From positions 1,304,001 through 1,368,000 of the forward strand of contig JAJEKV010000075.1 of the NCBI GenBank assembly GCA_021234155.1: a stretch of 64,000 bases of DNA. The letters run 5' to 3'. Source of the stretch: Isoetes taiwanensis. Its lineage: Eukaryota > Streptophyta > Lycopodiopsida > Isoetales > Isoetaceae. Positions 1 to 10,399 of the stretch are shown piece by piece. A program made the translations under genes and the position numbers. The notes under the pieces are model-generated. The model did not search any database. It saw only the letters and a list, made by a program, of their open reading frames with translations, and had not been told where the DNA came from. Every line of letters starts with the position of its first letter. Positions within the stretch are counted from its first letter, which is position 1.

Positions 1-19
1 TTCTCCCCATTAGAGGAAG

Positions 20-161
20 CTTTTTTTCGTCTCCATCTGCATTCAACTCGGATCTTTATTCTAGGCGAAGCTTCTGTGCTTCTGATCGCACTTTTTTTCG
101 TCTCCATATGCATTCAACTTGGATCTTTATTCTGGGCGAAGCTTCTGCGCTTCTGATCGCA
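20..161. repeat. 71-bp tandem duplication
   Basis: Positions 20-90 and 91-161 are two head-to-tail copies of a 71-bp unit that differ at only a few bases. Both start with a run of T and end in GATCGCA. The duplication lies inside the minus-strand open frame at 56-496 and would duplicate its C-terminal residues. Confidence 0.85.
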
Positions 162-496
162 GATTCAAGCCTTAATCCTCCTTTTTTTCCCGCAGCAGAT
201 CTGCTATACGATTCTGAGCTTCTAAACAGGGATTCGAAATTTTTTCCTTTGATCATACTTGCTTTTAAGTTCTTCAATCTCCTTTTCACAGATTCTAAAC
301 CCTTTGAAACATCATCCTGATTCATATTTCCACGTCCCAAATCGTCCAGATCGGGCCTAGAACATGGATGTTCCTTTGGTAGGAATGCTTCCCTTTGAAA
401 AAAACCTGCTACATCAAATCCACAGTAGAAAACATCCTTCTGGTACACAAAAAAACAGGGTTTCCTGCCAGATTTGGGGAAGAAGGAATATAACAA
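56..496 (-). CDS. Unrecognised basic open reading frame
   Basis: A 146-codon open frame on the minus strand. The first 50 residues are mixed; the rest is rich in Lys, Arg and Ser (for example a KGLESVKRRLKNLKASMIKG stretch near residue 65), as in a nuclear or RNA-binding tail. I recognise no domain, promoter or splice site. The C-terminus runs into the 71-bp tandem duplication, which makes chance opening of the frame plausible. A smaller plus-strand frame (108-320) overlaps it. Either may be spurious. Confidence 0.2.
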   Translation of the reverse strand: MLYSFFPKSGRKPCFFVYQKDVFYCGFDVAGFFQREAFLPKEHPCSRPDLDDLGRGNMNQDDVSKGLESVKRRLKNLKASMIKGKNFESLFRSSESYSRSAAGKKGGLRLESAIRSAEASPRIKIQVECIWRRKKVRSEAQKLRLE

Positions 497-1513
497 TGGC
501 TATAAATTGGAACCAAAGGGGGGATTTGTTTGAGTGCTGCAGCGGTGGTTTGAACAGCTTCATCTATGTCTTTCGGCTTAGAGCCCCATTTTTTCCAACA
601 AGAAGCTTTGGCGTCATTGGAGCTCCATAGCAGAAGAGGAGGTTGCCATGACTCATTGCATCAATGGAAAGCCATCTGGAATTCCTGCATAAAATATAAG
701 GTCAGTCTTTAACGCTTTATATATTTGAGCGATTTGGACGTTGACGCGCTTCTGCTCAATCATGAAACAAATCGGGCAATAGTTTTGTAGGTCATCTCCT
801 CTAATGCTTTCTTCTTATTTTTGTCATGTTGAGAGATGGTAACATGGTAAGCGTCGGCCTCCATAGCTGGGTATATGTATGCTAGATGTCTTTGTTTGCT
901 TAGGCACATGTATGAGCATTAAACTATGATCAGGCATTAGATTATTGCACGTTTGTCTCATATGGCTTCTTCAGAGAAAGGAACAGTTTAAAATACATTT
1001 CCAAGATTCAGAATGCTAACAATTTCTATTTGGGTTTAGCTATGGCTTTCATATCCATGAAGAAAATATGGTTGCAGGCTCTGAAAGAGCTATGAAGCAC
1101 AGAAATAAAGTAATGTAGAACTTTCAGAAATTTCAGGCAAAGCATCACTAGAAACCATTTTTCTACTACAATAACTATAATGGTTTTTGAAATCTAGCCA
1201 TGCTACCGATGTTTGCACCGAGAGTGGTAAGAATATTTTAAAATGAAATGAATGTAATGATTTTATGCATATAAGATTGTTAACAAAAAAGATGCAAATG
1301 GAAAAGGCTATTCTGCCATATTTTGTACAGTAGGCTGAAGATGTGGCCGAACGACTTATTGACTTTGGTTTCCACGCTTCTACAATGTCTTGACATGTTT
1401 ATAGGCACAATGATGGTTCAACCTAAAGTTTAAGCAAGGTGCATTCCTACCATTGAATATCCATGTCTAAATCTGCTCTATGATGACGAGTTAATTTCTT
1501 TTATTCGTTTCAG
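497..1513. other. No recognisable gene
   Basis: AT-rich sequence. A short in-frame stretch near 625-690 (GAAGAGGAGGTTGCC...) reads like a codon-biased exon but ends in a stop and has no recognisable family. Nothing else supported. Confidence 0.4.
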
Positions 1514-2163
1514 GTTGAGCTAGACTGCTTATGTGAAGCCACCAGCTCTATAGGAGGAGAGATGCATGAAATAGAGGACGACATTTCAAACTATGATGTT
1601 AATCTTTTGAAGGCAATGCAGGTATGAAATCAGTTTATTGTAAAGAGGAAACAAACTTCTACTAATAACTCAGATGCCTGATTGCTTCTCTCCTTCATTG
1701 TCCTTTGAGCTTTGTGGTTTTAGGTTCCAAATGATGTTAGGGAGGAAATGATGTTAAAGTTTTGTTGGAAGTCAAAGTCGTGAACACTTATGTGCTTTTA
1801 TTAGATAGTTTGATAGACTTGCACACTTAGGAGCATTTACTTTCTATTGTATTCGCATGTTTCCATAAAATTGTTTGGGTTATTTCTCATTCAGACATGC
1901 AGTTGCATTTTGCTTAGCAGGTTGTTCTTAATCAATAGGGTGCAGTTTGCAGGTTGTAGTTGCATTTTTGCTTGCATCTGTGTCAATTGTTGACAAATTT
2001 ATGATGAACAGTGCATGCTTTATTCTCCCTTCTAATTCAATTTTGTGCTTTTTCTTGCAGCCGGTTTTATAATCAGATATTCGGAGAGGTGCCAAATATT
2101 ATTTCTTTCCAAAGAGGAAGGACCATCCACAACCTATCGATATCAAGAAAGACCTCCCGTTAC
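1514..2163 (+). pseudogene. Two exon-like segments of an unknown gene
   Basis: Segment 1514-1621 follows a TTTCAG acceptor and ends at a GTATGA donor. It is exactly 36 codons with no stop and is acidic, starting VELDCLCEATSSIGG and ending VNLLKAMQ. A second segment, 2061-2163, follows TTCTTGCAG and ends at a GTAAGT donor; in the phase set by the first exon it reads PVL, stop, SDIRRGAKYYFFPKRKD, so one TAA breaks it. The good splice sites and protein-like composition argue for a decayed or captured host gene. I do not recognise the family. Confidence 0.45.
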
Positions 2164-3790
2164 GTAAGTTCAATTTAGTCATATGTGCCCTTAAGTTTAG
2201 CGTATGCAAATTCATGCAATTTCCTTGGATGTGATTGTTTGTAAGACTTATGTCATTTTAATAGATACAACTATTATTCCCCAGTGTTTATTGCACATGC
2301 CATTGCACACGACTAAACGCCAAGTTAGTAACCAGATGACAAAGCCACCAAATTTGTAAATTGATGCAACCTGACATGCAACATGCACAACACTCAGAAT
2401 TTCAGTCTGTATGAGCTTCAAAACAGTGTTTTTTGTATTTTCTTTGACGAGGTTAAGTACTTTCAGCTGGACCATGGGACACCAAGCCTGTTATAACAAT
2501 CTGGTTGGTCTTTTAGTTCTGTAAAATTTTTTGCTTATGCAAGTTACACCTACATATCAGTCTGGACAGTGTTGTATATCTACACAGTATAGAGCGGCAG
2601 AAAAAATTCATGATGACTGTGATTAGCCAATGGATTTATAAACCTTATCAACATCTATATTCGAATGCACTGAGACAATAAAAATGATGCATAAGGATGC
2701 AACCGTTAAAATGTAAGATTGGTGCACTCTCTTAGAACAAGTTTGTTGATCAGCTCAAGGTGAGAACAAGTAAGAGAACATAATCTGTTTTATGTACTCC
2801 CCTCATTTTGAGTATCTAATGACTGATATTCATGTGCATTTTGTATCTTCGTATTAAGTGTTCAATAAAATGCATTGATAAAATTTGCTTTTGCGATAGA
2901 GCTCGGGCTATTTGGAATGTCACAAATTGGTTATGTATTTGAGATAGCACAGGCAAAAGTCTTTAAATGTGCTGCTATGGAACATGTACTATGGGAAGCT
3001 GTATAATGTGCACCATGTCTGTGCATCCAGATGGTTAATGTGGTAGGGCTGGTTCTTTCCAAATTGTATGGTCCAGAGATGCACCACTAGAAGCATCTTC
3101 CCTGTTTCGATCTATTGGAGAAATGTATGTCTACAAGCACAAGAATCGCTACACTTTTTTGCTACTTGAAATGAAATGCCTTCACATAGGTAAGTGATTG
3201 AATGCAGAAGCAGATTCTAAATGACATTCTATTGAGGCACATTGATAAGGATGGGTAGTAAAGAACAATGTTTGGATGCCATTCGAACTATTATTTGACT
3301 GAACTAAAACTTGAATGGCATAAATGGAGATATAGGAACCTCATCTACTGGTGCTAGAGTTTCTTACAGTCTTTCCATCGCCATGGACACGGTGGAGCCA
3401 TCTTAACTTTCAAAGGACGTGTGCATGTTTCACATAGTATGTCTTTTTTATGTTATATTGACATGTGGGAATATAATTGGAATGGATTGTGTACTTTATT
3501 TGCTATTTCTACAATAGAGCATTAAGAATAAAAAAGGAGATTCTACAACGGAAGCAAAATGGACATGTTTCTAAAAACACTTTAATTACTATCAAGCTCA
3601 GTGACTATCCATTATATTTAGTTTGTTTAGTGGAACACCGACCTACTGCATTAAATCCACTCATTTCATATGCTCAAGGACACTAGCGTCGAGCACCCCT
3701 CACTTTTTGGCATTCCATTCAATCCACATATGTATAAGATTCTATTGCACCTGCCACAGCTAAGACCGTAGATCAATTTCATAAGTTACG
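2164..3790. other. No recognisable gene
   Basis: AT-rich intergenic sequence. The open frames at 2248-2475 and 3477-3686 have no protein-like composition or domain and are probably chance. Confidence 0.5.
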
Positions 3791-3795
3791 ACTCA

Positions 3796-3824
3796 TGCCC
3801 AGCATTGCCGGATACACATTGCAT
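3796..3824 (+). mobile_element. Decayed Helitron-type 3' end
   Basis: TGCCCAGC, ATT, GCCGGATA, then ACACATTGCAT. Upstream and hairpin bases align with the clean Helitron-type 3' end at 7423-7452 (shared ACGACT.ATGCCC.GCAT.GCCGG), but the right arm and terminal CTAG have decayed. Confidence 0.5.
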
Positions 3825-3898
3825 AAAATATATGACAGTGAAAAAATGCATCCACAACAGCCTAAATTATGACAAATTCTAAAGCAATATCTTATATT

Positions 3899-3945
3899 AT
3901 AATGTTATTGTGTAAGTGTTGTATAATGTTATTGTGTAAGTGTTG
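3899..3945. repeat. 24-bp tandem duplication
   Basis: ATAATGTTATTGTGTAAGTG plus four bases, present twice in a row without change. Confidence 0.85.
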
Positions 3946-3950
3946 GACCC

Positions 3951-4091
3951 AGCCCTAATTTGGACGGCCCAGATTTGATCAAGCCAACGGTGCAGATGAT
4001 GCCACGTTAAAAGCCCTTTTTAGCTTAGCCCTAATTTGAACGTATCTACCCAACGGTGCAGATGATGCCATGTTAAACGCTTTTTTTAGGT
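3951..4091. repeat. About 70-bp imperfect tandem duplication
   Basis: Two units starting AGCCCTAATTTG (3951 and 4026). Both contain CAACGGTGCAGATGATGCCA followed by .GTTAAA and a T-rich end. The AGCCCTAA and CAACGGT words resemble those often found just upstream of plant transcription starts, so this may be a duplicated piece of a captured promoter; that is inference. Confidence 0.7.
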
Positions 4092-4134
4092 TAAAAAAAA
4101 AGCAAAAAAAGAAAGGGTTTTGACGTCGCAACTA

Positions 4135-4173
4135 ACTAAAGCATTACGGCGACTATGGTGAATGCTTTAGTTG
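4135..4173. repeat. 12-bp perfect inverted repeat
   Basis: AACTAAAGCATT (4135-4146) and AATGCTTTAGTT (4162-4173) are perfect reverse complements around a 15-nt loop. The hairpin sits between the duplicated promoter-like units and a stretch of gene-like sequence. Confidence 0.7.
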
Positions 4174-4179
4174 TAGATC

Positions 4180-6180
4180 TCTGAATCTGGAGCTCCCTTT
4201 GATCGCGGCTCACATTGGAGAAGTGAAAACATGTCTTCAAAGCGGCCAGTAAGGATGTCTTTGGTCCGAGAGTTGGGATGTTAAGTTAGGATCCGAGGGG
4301 CCGGAACTATAACGAGTATTTCCTTCTCTCTTCTTCTTTTTGCAAAGCATTGCCACAATCATAGGGATGATCGTGGCGTAGGCTGGGCTATTGTATTTGT
4401 CATTGTTCCCTTCTTGGAAGGTTTTGGCGATCTTAGTTCTTCAATGAAGGCACAAAATAAACGCCGCATGAGTGGACATGAGGTAAGATACCTCGGGAGA
4501 AAACATTTATGGCAAAGGGATTTAAGTTTCAATGGGTTGTATTATTTCGACAATGAAAGGAGCAAAGGGAAATAACTTAAGGCTAAGAGAAAACGAGAAA
4601 GATCCGGCGACCAAATACATAGAAATTTATCTGGATCGGGGTTTTATTCATAGATGAGTATGTTTTGTGGAGTCTTGGAGCGTATAGTTTACATCGGCAA
4701 CATCTCTCAAAGGGCTTGCGGTGTGTTATCCGAACAGAGGACCGGATCAATAATCTCGCCACAAAACCTTGCTCAAAAGTGGCGATCTTTACGGGTTTGC
4801 CCTAGATCATGGTTTCTTGCATTTTCTTTACTTCGCCTCATTATATGGCTTTTCGATTCTATAGTATATCTTGAATATGTGTCTATCCTCATGAGCATCC
4901 TGCTCTCAAAGGGCTTCGAAAATGACCGCCAAACATCCACAGTAATTTCCCTTCCTTGAGAAGCTTGCCTTTCTTGATATTTAGATGCTTTGTAGATGTT
5001 AATTGATGCAAGATTTGTCGCGGGAATTTGATGACAACTTCTGGATGAGGGACAATTTTTAGGATTGCTTCTTAAGATCATCAATGCAAAAATAGTCTTG
5101 AGATTGGGGTTTATCTTGGTTATTCTACTTAGCTTAGCAGCGCTTGCTCTGCCGGAAGATGGTAAGGTTTGTCTTGAAACACTTTCGGGCTTAAGTTGCT
5201 TTGAGTAGAAGCTTAAATCTGGAGTCTGCTGCGGGTTATTGCCATGGATATCAACAGGGAAAACTCTGAACTAGGTTATCCATATATGGTAGAGGCGGGG
5301 TTGATCACAAGATAGATTTCTCTAAAAGCCGATGATTAGGTGTATGATTTATACATGCCCGGATTGGAAGGGACATGGTTGCTTTCGAGCGGGGAAAAAA
5401 AAAAAGATGCAAGGGCTGACCATCTATAGAGTCTATCCCTCTTCTTACATAATCACGTCTTCTTCAATCCGGGCTTTCCTTCTCCTTAAATGGATGCTTC
5501 ATTTCCATGGATTTATCCAATTTTCTTTGAATTCAATTGTTTTGTGGTAAAAATCCCTACCGGGTTGGCTCTGGGTTTTGTAATATAATGGGGTCGATTC
5601 GGCGTCGTTAGATTCAAGGGAATCATCGATTACGGACATTCATATGGAATTGTTTTGATGCATCGGGAAATGCGAGTGTGGCATTTACCTTCAATCCTTA
5701 CTGCACCGTCTTTCTCGCCTTACTGTTTTACTCTGTATAAATATGAGGTCCCCGCATTTGGTTGCCTTAATATTTGTTGCAAATGCCGGCGAGGATGTGC
5801 AACTGTTTAATGTCGAAAAGCCTCGGAAAATTCATCTAAACCACCGCATGATCAGTAGCATATATGCACCCGGGGACATGAAAGCAAGGTTTTTGTAAAA
5901 TCACGAGTATATCCTTCGGATGAATTTAGTTATTGGAGTTCTTGATGCATGTGCTATGATAGGCATTTCCAATCACCAAGTCAACGAGAGATGGTTAAAA
6001 CTTTGATGTCTGAAGTTTTTACACGGGAACAAAAGAATTTCCATATCTAGAAATCTTGCCTACCACATCATCCATGTGTGTACAAATCCTCGAAAAGATT
6101 TTACATTTGAAAAAGAATCTCTATTCTCTTATTGTATAAAGTGGCCTTAATTGCATTGGGGTGCTAGCAAACCACCTTAT
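4180..6180 (+). other. Decayed, gene-like stretch without a recognisable family
   Basis: Short plus-strand runs have protein-like codon use (for example VGWAIVFVIVPFLEGF near 4370 and ALKGFENDRQTST near 4905), but they are broken by many frameshifts and stops. A receptor-kinase origin crossed my mind; I could not support it. The frames at 4654-4959 and 4773-5084 overlap on opposite strands and are not convincing. Confidence 0.3.
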
Positions 6181-6880
6181 TCGAGTATTGGTCACTTAGT
6201 GGAAGCAAATGTTGCCTTAAGCTAATCTGGTAGAACCATGTTAATTGGAATGCAATTTTCGAGGCTCATAACAAACATGGCAATGAGAATTTGAGTCTCT
6301 GACTTTACAATAGCATGAGCCAAGGGGACTCCATGCAAAATTATTTCACATTATCAGTCATCTTGAAAGCAAGAAGATGTCTAAACGAGATGTTATATCT
6401 TGGGCGCAATGGTAGGAAGTTATGCGAGAGGATGGCAAAGGTGCACTTGCACTATGGCAAAGGTGCACTTGCATTAAACCGGTCCAAGAAAATGCAAGTT
6501 GAGGGTGGGAAACCAAACAATGTACAATGTCACATTCCTTTGTTTCAAGGAAACGCAAATTGAGGGTGTGAAACTAAACAATGTCACATTCCTCTGTGTT
6601 CTCGCATGTAAGCACGTTGACTTAGTGGATCAGGCCTCTTGGTATCTGGTATTTCGCACAAATCAAGTGGCATGGTTTTGAGCCAACCACGGATCAGAAC
6701 AATTGCATGATTCATCCCAGGGCCATGCCTATTATTTTAAGGAGGCAGAGAATATATTACAAGCCTTCAACAAAATGTATGAGAAGCCGTGAACCTCAAT
6801 CTCTTCATAGAAGAAGTTCTATGCAAGATAAACATATGCATTGAAGTTTATGTGTTAGAAGCAATGGTTGAAGTGAATCC
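6181..6880 (+). pseudogene. PPR protein remnant
   Basis: Plus-strand reading in shifting frames gives PPR-repeat signatures: WNAIFEAHNKHGNEN then YNSM and FTLSVILKA (6240-6375), and later a GAMVGSYAR / ALALW segment followed by PNNVTFLCVLACKHVDLVDQ (6400-6640). This is the usual spacing of plant PLS-type PPR motifs, RNA-binding proteins of mitochondria and chloroplasts. At least four frame changes and a duplicated segment around 6425-6475 and 6500-6590 show it is dead. It ends about 200 bp before a series of Helitron-type 3' ends, so it may have been carried by such an element. Confidence 0.6.
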
Positions 6881-7106
6881 GTTTAAATGGCTCAATTTTG
6901 CAACAAGTTAAGAAATCAATTTCTTGAATGCAAACACGAAGAACGCAATCTAGCAATGCTCTCCCCTATCTAAGCTCGCTCACATATTGCCATGTCAACA
7001 ATAAAAGATGTCAAGAATAAGAGTTCAACTGTAGAGTTTATACTACACTCTCGAGTTTATACTACACTCTCTTCTCATTCTTCTTATAACTTTACGAGGT
7101 TCAAAC
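6881..7106. other. No recognisable gene
   Basis: Contains a duplicated 18-bp word (GAGTTTATACTACACTCT at 7036 and again directly after). Nothing else supported. Confidence 0.5.
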
Positions 7107-7137
7107 TAATCCTGAGCAACGCTGTGCCCTGTTACTA
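7107..7137 (+). mobile_element. Decayed Helitron-type 3' end
   Basis: CTGAGC-AAC-GCTGTG hairpin followed by CCCTGTTACTAT. It aligns with the intact end at 7219-7247 but ends in CTAT instead of CTAG and has mismatches in the stem. Confidence 0.5.
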
Positions 7138-7218
7138 TGTTTGGATATTTTTGTTAAAAAAAAAGGTTACTGCACACTTTCCTCATTGCAATCAAAACAT
7201 TTATAGACTTCGAACTTA

Positions 7219-7247
7219 TGCCCAGCAACGCTGGGCACCCTTACTAG
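7219..7247 (+). mobile_element. Helitron-type 3' end
   Basis: Perfect 8-bp GC-rich stem TGCCCAGC / GCTGGGCA (7219-7226, 7230-7237) with loop AAC, then six bases and the terminal CTAG (7244-7247) followed by T. This is the expected layout of a Helitron 3' terminus (subterminal hairpin, CTRR end, insertion before T). No helicase gene is seen, so the parent element would be non-autonomous. Confidence 0.7.
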
Positions 7248-7422
7248 TGCTAAACTATATATTCCATTACATCCGTCCATATTGTGTTCCACAATAACCA
7301 ATGCCTAAACCCCAAACCTTCACACTTGGCAGCCCCGTACATCTACAAAAACGATTATATTTAAACCTTTTTATTCCACCCATAAACCATATTAGTCACC
7401 CATTCCGCACGTCCACGACTAA

Positions 7423-7452
7423 TGCCCGGCATCGCCGGGCACACGTTTCTAG
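7423..7452 (+). mobile_element. Helitron-type 3' end
   Basis: Perfect 8-bp stem TGCCCGGC / GCCGGGCA (7423-7430, 7434-7441) with loop ATC, then seven bases and CTAG (7449-7452) followed by T. Compared with the copy at 7219, the fourth base pair from the loop region has changed from A-T to G-C on both sides, so pairing is kept. The 5' end of this element is not identified. Confidence 0.75.
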
Positions 7453-7684
7453 TCTGTATTATAATTATTAACACATTTCTCATATTATAAAATCTTTATT
7501 CACCACTAACAGAGATAACATTGCAAATTAGCTAAAAAGCATGTAACAAGTTATGCCACTGTCTTGATCTGCACTGGAGCTATAAATATCTAACATTTCG
7601 ATCTTGGCATCTTACAAAAGACACTATAATTCACACAAGAGCAAGAAATTTCAAACCAACCAATTGAAATTTGAGAAAGGGCGA
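7453..7684. other. No recognisable gene
   Basis: AT-rich sequence between a Helitron-type end and a minus-strand coiled-coil fragment. No feature supported. Confidence 0.5.
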
Positions 7685-8190
7685 TCAGATGCTTGCTTGA
7701 AGATGCTCATTCTGCTCAAGCAAATGCTGATGGGACTTATGCTCCTCTTGAAGCTCCTTTTCATAGGACTTACGCTTCTTTTGGAGCTCCTTTCTATAGA
7801 ACTCATGGATAAGCTCAATGTGATCATGGATAAGCTCACTCTGCTCATGCAAATGCTGGAGCTCCTCTTGGCCGGGGAGTTCTGAGGGCTAGGTACGGAG
7901 GAGGGGCTTGGGGGTAGCTTGAGACTTGGGTTTTGAAGGTCTAGGGGAGGGGCTCCACTTGTGCTAGCACCTCTACTATCTCCCCTATCCCTGCCCTTAT
8001 TGCTGATGTCTCTCCTATCATCATTGGGCTTGTGCCGATTATCATCCAATAGATTGATATACTCACAAGGATATAGACTCCATAGAAGATAAGTCCCCCA
8101 ATGGCTGCTGGATCGCCATGCTATTTGCATATCCGCGGCTTCGGCGGACATCTCATAACTTTTGCGATAAATGTGCCACAAATGCATCAA
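7685..8190 (-). pseudogene. Coiled-coil protein C-terminal fragment
   Basis: On the minus strand the frame ending at the TGA at 7685-7687 reads GQEELQHLHEQSELIHDH, then KELQKKRKSYEKELQEEHKS and LLEQNEHLQAS: a charged heptad-like coiled coil of about 65 residues. Upstream the best reading shifts frame (Arg/Asp/Ser-rich, DRRDISNKGRDRGDSRG, then a Pro-rich linker to about 7890), so at least one frameshift and an in-frame TAG separate the parts. The Leu-rich plus-strand frame over the same bases (7604-7885) is a shadow of the heptads. Family not recognised. Confidence 0.4.
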
Positions 8191-8388
8191 GCAATTGCTG
8201 TTTAAGGGAGGCAGCCTAAATTTGCATTGTGGATCCGCTTAACATTGTTTTTAAAAAAAAAGATGGAATACTCACAAGGATATAGACTCCACAGAAGGCA
8301 AGTCGCCCAACGCCTGCAGTAAAACACGTGTAACTGAAGGTGTAGATAGGATTGTTCATGTGCATTCCTGCAACCACAATCACTGGAT
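8067..8388 (-). pseudogene. HGSNAT-like (heparan-alpha-glucosaminide N-acetyltransferase family) exon, partly duplicated
   Basis: The exon at 8388-8276 follows a TTCTGCAG acceptor and ends at a GTGAGT donor. It reads DPVIVVAGMHMNNPIYTFSY then TCFTAGVGRLAFCGVYILV, which fits the MP.NKPLYTFSY...TAG...F...YLLV region of the plant DUF1624/HGSNAT-like membrane acyltransferases. Its last 50 bp recur at about 8116-8067 (IGGLIFYGVYILV, same donor), joined there to the coiled-coil fragment. Both copies lack the rest of the gene. The family assignment is from memory of the motif and is moderate. Confidence 0.5.
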
Positions 8389-8399
8389 CTGCAGAATAA

Positions 8400-10050
8400 A
8401 GAAACACAGTGGTTAGCAGCAACAGCACAACAAAATCAAACATTGTCAATCAGTTTGCATTCTCTCTTCCAAATATAAATGAAAGAAAGATTTTAATGCC
8501 TGGGTGAAGAAAACATCTGCAGTATCATTTGACTTGATGTGTTTGACTTGGAGGCATATAACATGGCATTAAATCATACAGTAAACAGAATGTCTTGTCT
8601 TGGTACACTACTTTAGCTGCAAAACTTGCATCTGTATTTTTATCCACTGAGTAGCTTTCACCTGCAACAGACAATTCCACAGAAATAAGAGTAATAATAA
8701 GGTTAACAAACTCAACTTAATATCCACGTGAACACTTGTACATGTAGTGACAAAGCATTGTTGACGCCTTGTCTTGCTTATATGGTTGACAACTGCCAAG
8801 ATCCATATAAGCCTGCCTTTGATCGTCATAATGGCTCTCCTGAGAAGCCACATTGTTCTTGCTAGAGTCAGATCAACTGCTTTCACCTGATAACTTTATG
8901 GAAGCAAGGTTGTGCAGATCCCCAACATAACAATTCCCTTGATTCCCTTTGGTTGTTCACCAGCGTTCGGACAAATTCTACTTCCAATCAAGATAAATCC
9001 AAATGAACAGAAAACAGCTGATGCTACTCTTTAGAGCCTGGTTCTCTGAGTCACTTGGGGCCTGATATGCTATTGAAGGTATCCATGCAACGTGTTGCTA
9101 AGCTTTTGCAATGAACGAAATAAACCACGAAATAAACCACGAAACGAAACGAGTATAGAAACATCTTCTGAAACAAAAATTCACTAACATAATGATAACT
9201 AACTACAATATTTTATAAGGAGGAGCTGAGCTAGCTCATGTACATAGCAAGCCAAAATGGTATATCAGTAGTCACTAATACTAAGTGCCTATGGTAGCAT
9301 ACATGCAAGATATCAGAGACTATACATATTACATAGTAGACCGTTATAATTTTTGCTGAAGATAGATGGAGCTCGTTAGCATTGGAGCACAACAGCCTCG
9401 CCAAGAAATGGACTAAATCGCATGGCATCTTCCTGCAGAATGTTATCTTCCTCCCGACGCTCCTATCTAGTATGGGGTTTTGTTTCAGAGACCAAACGAT
9501 GGCAAAAGTGTGAGAAGGAAAGCTGGCAGATCTATTTTTTTGGAAAAAAAAAAAGTCGTTTTGGATGATGTTTCGGACAAAATCTAGCTTTTTCATTCCG
9601 TTTGGTGTTGCATTGAGTTTCGTTGCGTTGCTTTGTTTCGGTGCAACCAAGATTCGGTGGTTTGACCAGCTGAAACTGAGTAGCTCTAGGATAATTAGGC
9701 AGAATCAAGAAAACAAAGGCTAAGAAAATGGCATCCTGCCCCTGAATATTTTTCTTTCATTGCTCAGCCAATACGATCATATTTCCAGGATTAAATTTAG
9801 ATGAAAGTGAAAGTTCTAGATTGCTTGCATAGTAAAGGTAAGAGAACAACTTCAAACAAACCCGAACAACAACATCTGATGAATCTGATGAATCGATCAC
9901 TTTATAAAGCTCTCACCATATTCTCTTGCTTTGGCCTTTGTCAAACATGGTATGCCTCACTGAGTCTTGTAAACCTTCATCATTTCCTAGTTGCTCTCCC
10001 CGTTGATTAATGCTTCCTGATGACCACATCCAGATCCATTGGAGCTCATG
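8400..10050. other. No clear gene; short exon-like pieces
   Basis: A minus-strand open stretch at 8886-8760 begins at a CAG boundary and could be another exon of the fragment downstream, but I do not recognise it. The 139-codon minus frame at 9231-9650 has biased, non-domain composition. A short AAACGAAATAAACCACG tandem repeat lies near 9115-9150. Confidence 0.4.
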
Positions 10051-10051
10051 A

Positions 10052-10399
10052 TGCAAATCTTCACCATGGAGAGACCCAAGTGGAGGAGTAATGCAGAGTT
10101 CTTTGGCTCCTTTGCCACCAGCTCCGGTTATCACACAGGTATTGTTTTCTGGCTTGATTTGTATTAATCCTTATTGCAGATGGTCATGGATGCTTTATGT
10201 GCAGGTTACGCAGCATGTGCAAGTTGCGTTGTCATATGCAGATGCTATTATTGGAACTGGTGGTGCAAATATAAGTTACATGCATAGAATCACTGGTGCC
10301 ACAATTACAATTCAGGAAACACCAAATGTGCCAGGGAAGATGACTGTTGAAATACATGGAAGCGCTCAGCAAGTACAGAGTGCTCAACAGTTGATACAT
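10052..10399 (+). pseudogene. KH-domain RNA-binding protein fragment (FLK/PEPPER type)
   Basis: Exon 10052-10138 (SPWRDPSGG ... [12 protein letters not shown]) ends at GT; a 66-bp intron with CAG acceptor follows; exon 10205-10399 (65 codons) reads [58 protein letters not shown] and ends at a GTATAT donor. This is the third KH domain of the plant FLK/PEPPER/HEN4-like family, including the invariant IIG..G loop (G at residues 17, 19 and 20) and the VQ.AQQLI helix. An in-frame TGA at 10049 and the absence of KH1/KH2 upstream show a fragment. The second exon itself is intact, so recent capture or young decay is likely. Confidence 0.75.

Noticed and set aside
4654-5084. Possible receptor-kinase segment
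   Set aside because: A weak LEY...HEH-like similarity appeared only after several assumed frameshifts; no HRD, DFG or P-loop could be found.
7604-7885. Leu-rich plus-strand frame resembling leucine repeats
   Set aside because: It is the antisense shadow of a charged coiled coil on the minus strand, which has the better amino-acid pattern.
9231-9650. 139-codon minus-strand frame
   Set aside because: No domain, no splice sites, and a poly-Phe stretch from an A-run; likely chance.
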